This document shows, in pieces, positions 15,133-23,173 of a stretch of 36,328 nucleotides of DNA (within the stretch, counting starts at the first letter, position 1; each line of letters opens with the position of its first letter). The position numbers and the translations under genes are program-made. Origin of the DNA: Streptomyces odontomachi (GTDB lineage: Bacteria > Actinomycetota > Actinomycetes > Streptomycetales > Streptomycetaceae); assembly GCF_024435355.1 (NCBI RefSeq), contig NZ_JAMJWG010000041.1, positions 1-36,328 of the forward strand. Direction: 5' to 3'. Below the pieces are notes generated by a model. It saw only the letters and a program-made list of their open reading frames with translations. It did no database searches and had not been told where the DNA came from.

Positions 15133-16791
15133 CTACGCCTCCGTCTTGCGGCGTACCGCGGCCCGCACCAGGCCGGCGAAGAGCGGGTGCGGACGGGTCG
15201 GGCGGGAGCGCAGCTCGGGGTGGGCCTGGGTGGCGACCAGGTAGGGGTGGACGTCGCGCGGGTACTCCACGTACTCGACGAGCTTGCCGTCCGGGGAGGT
15301 GCCGGAGAACAGCAGGCCGGCCTTCTTCTCCAGCTCGGCCCGGTAGGCGTTGTTCACCTCGTAGCGGTGGCGGTGGCGCTCCTCGACGTACTCCTTGCCG
15401 TCGTACACCTCGCGGACCACGGAGCCTTCGGCCAGCTTGGCCGGATACATCCCCAGGCGCATGGTGCCGCCCATGTCACCCTCGCCCGAGACGATGTCGA
15501 GCTGTTCTGCCATCGTGGAGATGACGGGGTGCGGGGTGGCGGCGTCGAACTCGGTGGAGTTTGCGTCGGTGATCCCGGCGAGGTGGCGGGCCGCTTCGAC
15601 CACGATGCACTGGAGGCCGAGACAGAGGCCGAGCAACGGAATGCCCTGCTCACGTGCGTACTGGATCGCGCCGACCTTGCCGCTCACGCCACGTTCGCCG
15701 AAGCCGCCCGGAATGCAGATCGCGTCGACGTCGCCAAGCTGCCGCTCCGCCCCGGCCGGGGTGCGGCAGTCGTCGGAGACCACCCATTTGATCTTGACCC
15801 GGGCCTTGTTGGCGAAGCCGCCGGCGCGCAGCGCCTCGGTGACCGAGAGGTAGGCGTCGGGCAGGTCGATGTACTTGCCGACCAGGGCGACGGTGATCTC
15901 GTGGTCGGGGTTGTGGACGCGGTCCAGGAGGTCGTCCCAGGTCGTCCAGTCGACGTCGCGGAAGGGCAGGTCGAGCTTGCGCACCACGTAGGCGTCGAGG
16001 CCCTCGGTGTGCAGCACTTTGGGGATGTCGTAGATCGACTTGGCGTCGATGGCGGCGACCACCGCGGCCTCGTCGACGTCGCACATGAGCGAGATCTTCC
16101 GCTTGATCGCGGTGGGCACCTCGCGGTCGGCGCGCAGCACGATGGCGTCGGGCTGGATGCCGATGTTGCGCAGCGCGGCGACGGAGTGCTGGGTGGGCTT
16201 GGTCTTCAGCTCGCCGGACGGGCCGATGTAGGGCAGCAGGGAGATGTGCACCACGAAGACGTTGTCCCGGCCGACCTCGTGCCGCACCTGGCGGACGGTC
16301 TCCAGGAAGGGCAGCGACTCGATGTCGCCCACCGTGCCGCCGACCTCGGTGATGACGACGTCCACGTCGTCGGTGGCCATCCGGCGGATGCGGTGCTTGA
16401 TCTCGTTGGTGATGTGCGGAATGACCTGCACCGTGTCACCGAGGTACTCGCCGCGCCGTTCCTTGGCGATGACCTGGGAGTACACCTGGCCGGTGGTGAC
16501 GTTGGCGGTGCCGTCCAAGTCGACGTCGAGGAAGCGCTCGTAGTGCCCGATGTCCAGGTCGGTCTCGGCGCCGTCGTTGGTGACGAACACCTCACCGTGC
16601 TGGAAGGGGTTCATGGTGCCCGGATCCACGTTCAGATACGGATCCAGTTTCTGCATGGTGACGCGCAGCCCTCGCGCCTTGAGGAGCGCGCCCAGGCTGG
16701 AGGCGGTCAGGCCCTTGCCGAGGGAGGATGCAACGCCTCCGGTGACGAAGATGTGCTTGGTGGTTGCGGAGGTCGGCAGTCGGTTCGGCAT
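15133..16791 (-). CDS. pyrG: CTP synthase
   Basis: 552 aa, normal length. ATP-dependent amination of UTP to CTP with glutamine or ammonia. The N-terminal synthetase domain starts TTKHIFVTGGVASSLGKGLTA (P-loop-like) and includes QKLDPYLNVDPGTMNPFQHGEV and EVGGTVGDIESLPFLE. The C-terminal glutamine amidotransferase domain shows IPGGFGERG, the nucleophile in GIPLLGLCLGLQC, and HPELRSRP with the His-Glu pair of the triad. ATG at 16791 (MPNRLPTSATTKHIF) agrees with the usual N-terminus; the longer frame to 16977 is not conserved-looking. Divergent from the GH15 gene across a 540-bp region. Confidence 0.97.
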   Translation of the reverse strand: MPNRLPTSATTKHIFVTGGVASSLGKGLTASSLGALLKARGLRVTMQKLDPYLNVDPGTMNPFQHGEVFVTNDGAETDLDIGHYERFLDVDLDGTANVTTGQVYSQVIAKERRGEYLGDTVQVIPHITNEIKHRIRRMATDDVDVVITEVGGTVGDIESLPFLETVRQVRHEVGRDNVFVVHISLLPYIGPSGELKTKPTQHSVAALRNIGIQPDAIVLRADREVPTAIKRKISLMCDVDEAAVVAAIDAKSIYDIPKVLHTEGLDAYVVRKLDLPFRDVDWTTWDDLLDRVHNPDHEITVALVGKYIDLPDAYLSVTEALRAGGFANKARVKIKWVVSDDCRTPAGAERQLGDVDAICIPGGFGERGVSGKVGAIQYAREQGIPLLGLCLGLQCIVVEAARHLAGITDANSTEFDAATPHPVISTMAEQLDIVSGEGDMGGTMRLGMYPAKLAEGSVVREVYDGKEYVEERHRHRYEVNNAYRAELEKKAGLLFSGTSPDGKLVEYVEYPRDVHPYLVATQAHPELRSRPTRPHPLFAGLVRAAVRRKTEA

Positions 16792-17330
16792 GGCCAAGAC
16801 GGGGCTCCCGTGGTCGCGGTCTGAAGTCGTAGCGGCTGCCTGGTCCTGAGATCTCCACCAGGTGCCTGCGCTGCGGCTCGGGGGTCTCGTCTCTCGCCCA
16901 TCGCGGTAGCGTCGCCGGCGGCCTCTGCTGACAGCCGTCGCCGGACGCTTTCGGTTGGAAGTTGGGAAGGAGCCCACCGGTCCACGGGCTACCAGGGTAA
17001 CAGTGACGGAAAGAGGCTGCTCGCGGGCACGCTCCGCGCTGGCGCGTACACGGCCGGAAACGAGCGCCGGCCCGTACTCAATCGTGACACCACGATCTCA
17101 GGTGTGAGGTGCACGCGATCACCAACGCGCTTTATTCTGCTCGGACACTTGCTGCAGAGCCGCCGGCAAAGGGCACACCCCGCCATGTCCCGGTACGGAA
17201 GCCCGCCGGTGCTTCAAGCGCGCCGGTCGGCCTCCCTATATTTGATGCTTTGACTGCAATTGATGCTGTGACCGCCGACAACCGAGCGCCCCGTCTGGGG
17301 CGACCGAAGTCCGTTTGACTGGAGATGTAC
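16792..17330. other. pyrG / GH15 divergent intergenic region
   Basis: 540 bp without a credible gene. Two signals: an inverted repeat ATCGTG-ACAC-CACGAT at 17081-17096, nearer pyrG; and a direct repeat TTGATGCTTTGACTGC / TTGATGCTGTGACCGC at 17242-17257 and 17260-17275 (14 of 16 identical, 18-bp period), in an AT-rich island 55-90 bp upstream of the GH15 start. Both could be regulator sites; neither matches an operator I know. Short frames here (16989-17186 minus, 17109-17318 plus) lack coding character. Confidence 0.45.
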
Positions 17331-19133
17331 GTGGCCGGGCGCATCGAGGACTACGCACTCATCGGAGACATGCAGACCGCCGCCCTGGTCTGCCGGGACG
17401 GCACGGTCGACTGGCTGTGCCTGCCCCGCTTCGATTCGCACGCCATCTTCGCTGGCCTCCTCGGCACCGAAGAGCACGGCTTCTGGAGGCTGGGCCCCGC
17501 CTACGCCGACGGCACCGAGCCTCCGGCGGCCTCCCGCCGCCACTATCGGGGCGAGTCGCTGATCCTGGAGTCGGAGTACGACACCCCGCGCGGCACCGTC
17601 CGTGTGATCGACTTCATGCCGCCGCGTGATGGCGCCCCGCAGCTGGTGCGCATCGTGGAGGGGGTCAGCGGCCGGGTGGCCATGCGCTCGGCGCTGCGGA
17701 TGCGCTTCTCCTACGGCCGTATCGTGCCGTGGGTGCACCGGACCGACGACCGCACGGTGGCCGTGGCCGGCCCCGACTCGGTCTGGCTCGACACGTCCGT
17801 CGAGACCTACGGTGAGAACCTCACCACGTACGCGGACTTCACCGTCGCCCCCGGCCAGCGGATCGCGTTCACGATCTCCTGGCAGCCGTCGCACAAGCCG
17901 CAGCCGCCGCTCCCGGAGACCGAGCAGGCGCTTGTCGCGACGGAGGAGTTCTGGCGCGAGTGGGTGGCCCAGTGCACCTACCACGGTCCCTACCGGGAGG
18001 CCGTCGTCCGCTCCCTGATCACCCTCAAGGCGCTCACCTACGCCCCCACCGGCGGTATCGTCGCCGCCCCGACCACCTCCCTGCCCGAGGAGATCGGTGG
18101 CATGCGCAACTGGGACTACCGCTACACGTGGCTGCGTGACGCCGCGATCACCCTGTCGTCGCTGCTGCGCACCGGCTACCGCGAGGAGGCACGCGCCTGG
18201 CGTGAGTGGCTGCTCCGGGCGGTCGCGGGCGACCCGGAGAACCTCCAGATCATGTACGGCATCGCGGGCGAGCGCGAGCTGGGCGAGGCCGAGCTGGACT
18301 GGCTGCCGGGCTACGAGGAGTCCGGCCCCGTGCGGGTCGGCAACAGCGCCGCCCAGCAGCTCCAGCTCGACGTCTACGGCGAGGTCACCGAGGCCCTGCA
18401 CCTGGCCCACATGACGGGCCTGGCCCGCAGCGACTACGCCTCGGCGCTCCAGCTGAAGCTGATCCAGTACCTCCAGGACCACTGGGACCAGCCGGACGAG
18501 GGCATCTGGGAGGTGCGCGGCCCGCGGCGGCACTTCGTGCACTCCAAGGTGATGGCATGGGTCGCGGTGGACCGCACCATCAAGCTCATCGAGTCCGGTG
18601 ACGTGGACGGCCCCCTGGAGGAGTGGCGTCAGCTCCGTGAGGACATTCACCGTGATGTGTGCGAGCGCGGCTACGACAAGGAGCGCAACACCTTCACGCA
18701 GTTCTACGGCTCCAAGGAGCTCGACGCCTCCCTGCTGCTGATTCCCCAGATGGGTTTCCTGCCGCCGGACGACAAGCGCGTCATCGGCACCATCGAGGCC
18801 ATCCAGCGTGAGCTGTCCACCCCGGACGGCTTCGTCCTGCGGTACCCGACCACGGGCGACGACGTCGGCGTCGACGGTCTCGAGGGCGACGAAGGCGCCT
18901 TCCTGGCCTGTTCGTTCTGGCTCGCCGACGACCTGGCGATGATCGGCCGGGTGGACGAGGCCCGCAAACTGTTCGAGAAGCTGCTGGCGCTCCGCAACGA
19001 CCTGGGACTGCTCGCCGAGGAGTGGGACCCGATTCGGCAGCGACAGGTCGGCAACTTCCCGCAGGCGTTCAGCCATGTGCCGCTGATCGACACGGCCCTG
19101 CGTCTGACGGCGGCCGGAGCGTACGGGAGCTGA
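17331..19133 (+). CDS. Glycoside hydrolase family 15 protein (glucoamylase/trehalase-like)
   Basis: 600 aa. N-terminal beta-rich domain begins AGRIEDYALIGDMQTAALVCRDGTVDWLCLPRFDS, characteristic of bacterial GH15. The (alpha/alpha)6 barrel has GGMRNWDYRYTWLRDAAITL. DEGIWEVRGPRRHFVHSKVMAW carries the probable catalytic acid Glu, and GLLAEEWDP the probable catalytic base. No signal peptide, so it is probably cytoplasmic; mycobacterial relatives act as trehalases, others as glucoamylases, so the substrate is open. GTG at 17331 has GGAG with 6-nt spacing; the ATG at 17325 abuts that GGAG and is unlikely. First gene of a plus-strand group with the MFS and nucleotidyltransferase genes, though the 69-bp gap allows separate transcription. 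Confidence 0.92.
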   Translation: MAGRIEDYALIGDMQTAALVCRDGTVDWLCLPRFDSHAIFAGLLGTEEHGFWRLGPAYADGTEPPAASRRHYRGESLILESEYDTPRGTVRVIDFMPPRDGAPQLVRIVEGVSGRVAMRSALRMRFSYGRIVPWVHRTDDRTVAVAGPDSVWLDTSVETYGENLTTYADFTVAPGQRIAFTISWQPSHKPQPPLPETEQALVATEEFWREWVAQCTYHGPYREAVVRSLITLKALTYAPTGGIVAAPTTSLPEEIGGMRNWDYRYTWLRDAAITLSSLLRTGYREEARAWREWLLRAVAGDPENLQIMYGIAGERELGEAELDWLPGYEESGPVRVGNSAAQQLQLDVYGEVTEALHLAHMTGLARSDYASALQLKLIQYLQDHWDQPDEGIWEVRGPRRHFVHSKVMAWVAVDRTIKLIESGDVDGPLEEWRQLREDIHRDVCERGYDKERNTFTQFYGSKELDASLLLIPQMGFLPPDDKRVIGTIEAIQRELSTPDGFVLRYPTTGDDVGVDGLEGDEGAFLACSFWLADDLAMIGRVDEARKLFEKLLALRNDLGLLAEEWDPIRQRQVGNFPQAFSHVPLIDTALRLTAAGAYGS

Positions 19134-19202
19134 CGGGCCCGGCCCGCCCTCGGCGGCGGAATTCGGTTGCGGTGGCCCTGGTGGGCCCGGTGAGGTACCG
19201 CC

Positions 19203-20513
19203 ATGGAAGGGGCCACGGAGCAGCAGGAAGGGTCCAGGGCGGGAGGCGGCTGTACGGCCACGGCCACGCCACCAGCGTCGCCGGCGCCCTGGCACCGGAT
19301 GGCCGTGCTCGTGGCCCTGATGCTGGCCGCGTTCACGTTCAACACCGCGGAGAACCTGCCGGTCGGCCTCCTGGTGCTGATGTCCGAAAGCCTGCGGGTG
19401 TCGGTGTCAGCGGTCGGCCTGTTGGTCACCGGTTACGGCGTGACGGTGGCCGTGTCGTCGTTGCCGCTCGCGCACCTCATGCGGACCGTGCCGCGCCGCC
19501 GGGTGCTCACGGGGCTGCTGGCCGCGCTGGTCGTGTCCAGTCTGGTTGCGGCGCTGGCGACCTCGTACGGGCTACTGCTGGCGGCACGGCTGCTGACCGC
19601 GCTGGCCCAGGCGCTGTTCTGGGCGGTGATGGGCCCGGTCGCGGTCGGTCTGTTCGCGCCTGAGGTCCGGGGCCGGGTGATCGGGGCGCTGTCCGTCGCC
19701 GGTTCGCTCGCGCTGGTGCTCGGTGTTCCCGCCGGGACCTGGTGGGGCCAGCGGAGCGGGTGGCAGGCGCCCATCGCAGCGCTGGCCGCCCTGGGGCTTG
19801 TCTCGCTGGTGACGATCGCCGCGCTGCTGCCGACGTCGCGTCCGGAACAGGAGCCCGCCGCCTACGCGCCCCGTCCCGACGCCCGCCGCTTCCGGACGGT
19901 GCTGGCGGCCGGAACGCTCTCCGCCACCGGGGCGTTCGCGGGATACACCTACCTCGTGAAGTTCCTGGGCGACGTCAGCGGGTTCTCCCCGAGCAGGGTC
20001 AGCGCCCTGTTCATGGCCTTCGGCGTGGCGTGCCTGGTCGGGGTGAGCATCACCGGCGCATGGCTGGACCGCTCTCCGCATGCCGCGCTGACCACGGCGG
20101 TGGCCACGCAGGCGGTGGGCATGCTCGGCCTGTACGCGGCCGGAACCCGCCCGGTGGCGGCGGTGGTGTTCCTGGTGCTGATGGGCGGTGCACTCGGGCC
20201 GGTGTTCATGGCCACCCAGAACGAGATGCTGCGGTGCGCGCCGCGCCGCACGGACCTCGCGCTCGCGGCCAACTCCGGCGCCTACAACGCCGGTATCGCG
20301 GCAGGCGCCGCCCTCGGCGGACTGGTCCTGCCGCTCGCCGACGTGCGGGGCACCTTCCTCGCCGGCGGGCTGCTGACCGCCGCTGCCTGCGCGGTACTCC
20401 TCGTCGGGCGGCGGCCGCGCCCCGGCCCGGAACCCGAATCCGCAGGCCAGCGCCCATGTCATCGTTCGATCGGGAAGCCGCGGGAACGCGACGGGAACCC
20501 GACGGGAACCTAG
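19203..20513 (+). CDS. MFS transporter (DHA1-like drug/sugar efflux type)
   Basis: 436 aa, about 12 hydrophobic segments. Segments include MAVLVALMLAAFTFNTAENLP and VSAVGLLVTGYGVTVAVSSLPLAHL; the cytoplasmic loop after TM2 is LMRTVPRRRVL, and LLAARLLTALAQALFWAVMGPVAVGLF and LVLGVPAGTWWG resemble motifs of the arabinose-efflux/chloramphenicol-resistance branch. Probable proton-coupled export from the cytoplasmic membrane; substrate unknown. ATG at 19203 has GAGG at about 7 nt spacing. The C-terminal tail after VGRRPRPG is hydrophilic and unconserved-looking. The stop codon overlaps the ribosome-binding site of the nucleotidyltransferase gene, so the two are probably co-transcribed. Confidence 0.88.
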   Translation: MEGATEQQEGSRAGGGCTATATPPASPAPWHRMAVLVALMLAAFTFNTAENLPVGLLVLMSESLRVSVSAVGLLVTGYGVTVAVSSLPLAHLMRTVPRRRVLTGLLAALVVSSLVAALATSYGLLLAARLLTALAQALFWAVMGPVAVGLFAPEVRGRVIGALSVAGSLALVLGVPAGTWWGQRSGWQAPIAALAALGLVSLVTIAALLPTSRPEQEPAAYAPRPDARRFRTVLAAGTLSATGAFAGYTYLVKFLGDVSGFSPSRVSALFMAFGVACLVGVSITGAWLDRSPHAALTTAVATQAVGMLGLYAAGTRPVAAVVFLVLMGGALGPVFMATQNEMLRCAPRRTDLALAANSGAYNAGIAAGAALGGLVLPLADVRGTFLAGGLLTAAACAVLLVGRRPRPGPEPESAGQRPCHRSIGKPRERDGNPTGT

Positions 20514-20524
20514 GAGACAACGCG

Positions 20525-21340
20525 ATGGTGCCCTCCCCCCAGAGGGACGACGTCCGGGAACGGCTGCTCGACCTCGCCAGGACGGACGGCGCCATCACGG
20601 GCGCCGCACTCACCGGTTCACTCGCCACCGGACGGGGCGACCCGTGGTCGGACATCGATCTGGTGCTCGCCGTGCGCGGTGCCCTCGCACCCACGGTCGA
20701 CTCCTGGACCGGCCGGCTCTACGCCGAGTTCGGCGCCCTGCACCACTGGGACCTGGCGTCGTCACCCGGCACCATCCGCGTCTTCCTCCTGCCCGACTGG
20801 CTGGAGGTCGACCTCACGTTCTCCCCGGAAGCCGAGTTCGGCCCGCGGGGGCCGCAATGGCGGACGGTCTTCGGACGGACGGCGGAACTCCCGCCGTTCG
20901 CCCCGCCCGATCGGGAGAAGCTGATCGGACTGGCCTGGCACCATGCCCTGCATGCGCGCATCTGCATCGAGCGGGGCCGGCGGTGGCAGGCCGAGCACTG
21001 GATCAGCGCCCTGCGCGACCATCTGATCACGCTGGCCTGCCTCCGCCTGGACCATCCCGCGGTGTACGCCAAGGGCGCCCATCTGCTGCCGGACGAAGTG
21101 ACCGGACCGCTGGAGGCGACGCTCATCGGGTCGATGGCCGGGAACGAACTGCGGCGGGCGCTCAAGGCCGCCGCCGACCTGCTGGCGGCCGAGATCGCAC
21201 GCTGGGACACGGCCCTGGCCGACCGGCTCCGGCCGGCCCTCGACGAACTCACGGAGTCCGCGTGCTCCGACACCGAGTACATCGGCCCCGCGCAGGCCGC
21301 TACCGAGTGCGCCGCTACCGATTTCCGCGCCGCCGAGTGA
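20525..21340 (+). CDS. Nucleotidyltransferase-domain protein (antibiotic-NTase-like fold)
   Basis: 271 aa. GSLATGRGDPWSDIDLVLAV near residue 30 is the GS-x-DxD signature of the polymerase-beta nucleotidyltransferase fold, with two metal-binding Asp; a third acidic residue is likely in WLEVDLTF. A helical C-terminal half (ALHARICIERGRRWQAEHWISALRDHLITLA) resembles aminoglycoside or lincosamide nucleotidyltransferases in layout, but I cannot name the substrate. ATG at 20525 has AGGAG at 8-nt spacing; ATG at 20456 would overlap the MFS gene and lacks a site. Starts 11 bp after the MFS stop. Pairing with an exporter suggests self-protection or modification of a small molecule (inference). Confidence 0.82.
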   Translation: MVPSPQRDDVRERLLDLARTDGAITGAALTGSLATGRGDPWSDIDLVLAVRGALAPTVDSWTGRLYAEFGALHHWDLASSPGTIRVFLLPDWLEVDLTFSPEAEFGPRGPQWRTVFGRTAELPPFAPPDREKLIGLAWHHALHARICIERGRRWQAEHWISALRDHLITLACLRLDHPAVYAKGAHLLPDEVTGPLEATLIGSMAGNELRRALKAAADLLAAEIARWDTALADRLRPALDELTESACSDTEYIGPAQAATECAATDFRAAE

Positions 21341-21379
21341 GCCGGTCGACGCTGGCGGAGGCAGTCCCGGGGGACGGCG

Positions 21380-22528
21380 TCATGAGCGAGGTGGTTCCAG
21401 CGGTTCCCGCGACTGGGTCAACTCGTCGTAGATGCTGAGCACCTGGGCCACCGTCTGGTCCTCGGTCGGCCAGGTCGCAGCCTGCTCCTCACCCTTGCCG
21501 ACGAGGAGCCTCCTGCGTTCGGGGTCCGAGAGCAGTTTCGCGACGGCACCGGCGAGCGCGGCGGCGTCATCGCAGGGGACGAGCGCCGCGGCCTCGCCGA
21601 CGAGTTCGGCAAGGCCACCGCAGTCGGCTGCGACGAGCGGCACGCGCGCGTGCAGGGCGTCCCGCACCGGCCCGGGGCGCCCTCCCGCCCCGGCCGGCAG
21701 GACGGCGAGGTCCGCGGCTGCCAGGAGTTCGGACAGGTCCGCGTGGCCGCCGAGCAACCGCACCGGCAGTTGCTCGGCGTCGATGCGGTGCTGCAAGCGG
21801 CTCCTGAGGGGGCCGTCTCCGGCGATGACGAGCAGTGGGGCAGGGTCCAGACCGCGCCAGGTCCGTGCGGCGTCCAGCAGGACGCCGTAGCCGAGGTGCG
21901 CCTCCAGAGCGCCCTGCGCGACCAGCAGCGGGCGGTCAACGGCGCCGAGTTCGGCACGCGTCTTCTGCGCGGAGCCAGGTCCGCACGGGCCGTCCGCGGC
22001 CGTGGGGCGCCGCTGCGCGGGTGGTGCGACGGCGGCCAGCCGTGCATCGCGTGCACCACGGGCGCGCGCCCGGTCGACCAGGGCCGGCGTGGCGCCGAGG
22101 AGTACGGCGGCGGCGCGCGCGGCCTGCCGCTCCAGCAGCCGCAGCACGGGGGCCCGTGCGGCTCCGGGCTGCGGGTGGGTGTGCCAGGTGACGACGAGGG
22201 GGACACGGCGGCCGCTGAGCGCGAGAGCGGTACGCAGGCCGGCGTTCAGGCCGTGCGCGTGCACCAGGTCGGCGCCTAGGCAGGCGGTGCGCAGCGCCGC
22301 CACGCTGGCCGGGTCGTTGCGATCCGCCACGACCACATGGCGTGCCCCTGCCGCCGTGTAACGATAGGTCTGTTCGGCCGTGCTGGGGGCGCACACCGTG
22401 ACCCGCACGCCCCGTGCCACCAGGCCCGCGGTGAGCGAGCGAACGTGGCAGCCCACGCCTGCGCCGCCCTCGCCGAGCACCTGCACGGTGCACAACGGCG
22501 ACTGGCCGTGCGGTGCGTGGCTGCTCAC
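21380..22528 (-). CDS. GT4-type glycosyltransferase
   Basis: 382 aa. N-terminal Rossmann half: VQVLGEGGAGVGCHVRSLTAGLVARGVRVTVCAP, LVHAHGLNAGLRTAL, PLVVTWHTHP. C-terminal half: RPLLVAQGALEAHLGYGVLLDAA, LLVIAGDGPLRSRL, AAADLAVLPAG, and VPLVAADCGGLAELVGEAAALVP, the GT-B donor-binding region. The canonical EX7E motif is altered, with RPGPVRDALHARVPLVA where an EGFG-type stretch is expected, so donor or activity may differ. Probably transfers sugar from a nucleotide sugar to an unknown acceptor. GTG at 22528 has AGGAG 10 nt upstream. A glycosyltransferase gene near pyrG is, from memory, also present in other Streptomyces. Convergent with the nucleotidyltransferase gene, 39 bp apart. Confidence 0.88.
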   Translation of the reverse strand: MSSHAPHGQSPLCTVQVLGEGGAGVGCHVRSLTAGLVARGVRVTVCAPSTAEQTYRYTAAGARHVVVADRNDPASVAALRTACLGADLVHAHGLNAGLRTALALSGRRVPLVVTWHTHPQPGAARAPVLRLLERQAARAAAVLLGATPALVDRARARGARDARLAAVAPPAQRRPTAADGPCGPGSAQKTRAELGAVDRPLLVAQGALEAHLGYGVLLDAARTWRGLDPAPLLVIAGDGPLRSRLQHRIDAEQLPVRLLGGHADLSELLAAADLAVLPAGAGGRPGPVRDALHARVPLVAADCGGLAELVGEAAALVPCDDAAALAGAVAKLLSDPERRRLLVGKGEEQAATWPTEDQTVAQVLSIYDELTQSREPLEPPRS

Positions 22529-23173
22529 GGTGGCGGGGCTCCTGGTTCGTCGGTGGGCGTGCCCCCGGTCTCGACGGTCCCCCTGCACGAGGCTCCGGGG
22601 GGTATCCCTGAGGTGAGGGCGCGAAGGGAGTTACCGCACGGCGGAATGCGACGGGACGGTGCGTGCACGGTACGACAGCGGGGTGCCCCTGCCGGGGGCG
22701 TGCGGCGTCGCCCGTCAACCCTCTCTGCCAGCACCGGTGCACACCGCGCGCAATCACCCACACGAGTGAGCCGCCCCGGCGAGTCGCCTGGGATTCACCG
22801 GGTGAGGATGGCAACTCACATAGCGAACGCATGCGTTTAGCACAAATATATACGGGATTACCGGGTGGCGAGAACGCAACCCGCCATGCGGCCACGGGAT
22901 TTCGGACGGATGCGTCCAGAGACCCCGGCGTGCGGAGGCGGTAGGTCCGGGCTCCGGCGTACGGACGGAAACTCTTCGGGAACTCTCCGGCCCGGCGGGC
23001 TCCGGTTCGCGGCCCGGCGTGCGCCGGCTCGCGTTACTGCCGGTCCCAGCCGCGTTACCGCTGATTCCAGCCCGGTCACTGCCGGTCCCAGCCGGGTTAC
23101 TGCCGGTTCCAGCCCGGTTACTGCTGGTTGGAGCCGGGTGCCGCCCCTCCCCCACGGGGCGCCGTTCCGCCGG
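22529..23173. other. Glycosyltransferase / recN intergenic region lacking steA-steB
   Basis: 645 bp with no credible gene. It holds a perfect palindrome AACGCATGCGTT (22826-22837) in an AT-rich patch, probably promoter DNA for the glycosyltransferase gene (minus strand TTGTGC, 17 bp, TATGTG is a weak -35/-10 candidate), and a 21-bp tandem repeat behind recN. In mycobacteria, and by my recollection in Streptomyces, steA and steB (Rv1697-Rv1698) sit at this place; neither is present. Confidence 0.55.
23032..23136. repeat. Five 21-bp tandem repeats downstream of recN
   Basis: Unit GGTTACTGCCGGTTCCAGCCC with substitutions: 23032-23052, 23053-23073, 23074-23094, 23095-23115 and 23116-23136. The period is a multiple of three, so a minus-strand frame reads SNPAGTG-like heptads, but it lacks other coding features. 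Begins about 38 bp beyond the recN stop. Confidence 0.8.

Noticed and set aside
13846..16824. 992-codon open frame on the plus strand opposite pyrG and the Nudix gene
   Set aside because: It is antisense to clearly conserved pyrG and Nudix sequences; high-GC codon bias opens the complementary frame, and the translation has no recognisable motif.
16989..17318. Two small frames in the pyrG/GH15 gap
   Set aside because: No ribosome-binding sites, unusual codon use and no conserved features.
17214..19295. 693-codon minus-strand frame opposite the GH15 gene
   Set aside because: Antisense shadow of a gene with intact GH15 motifs; composition is typical of a complementary high-GC frame.
22754..23155. 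133-codon minus-strand frame containing heptad SNPAGTG repeats
   Set aside because: The repeats are simply the 21-bp tandem units; the rest has no coding character and no good ribosome-binding site. Kept as a repeat feature.
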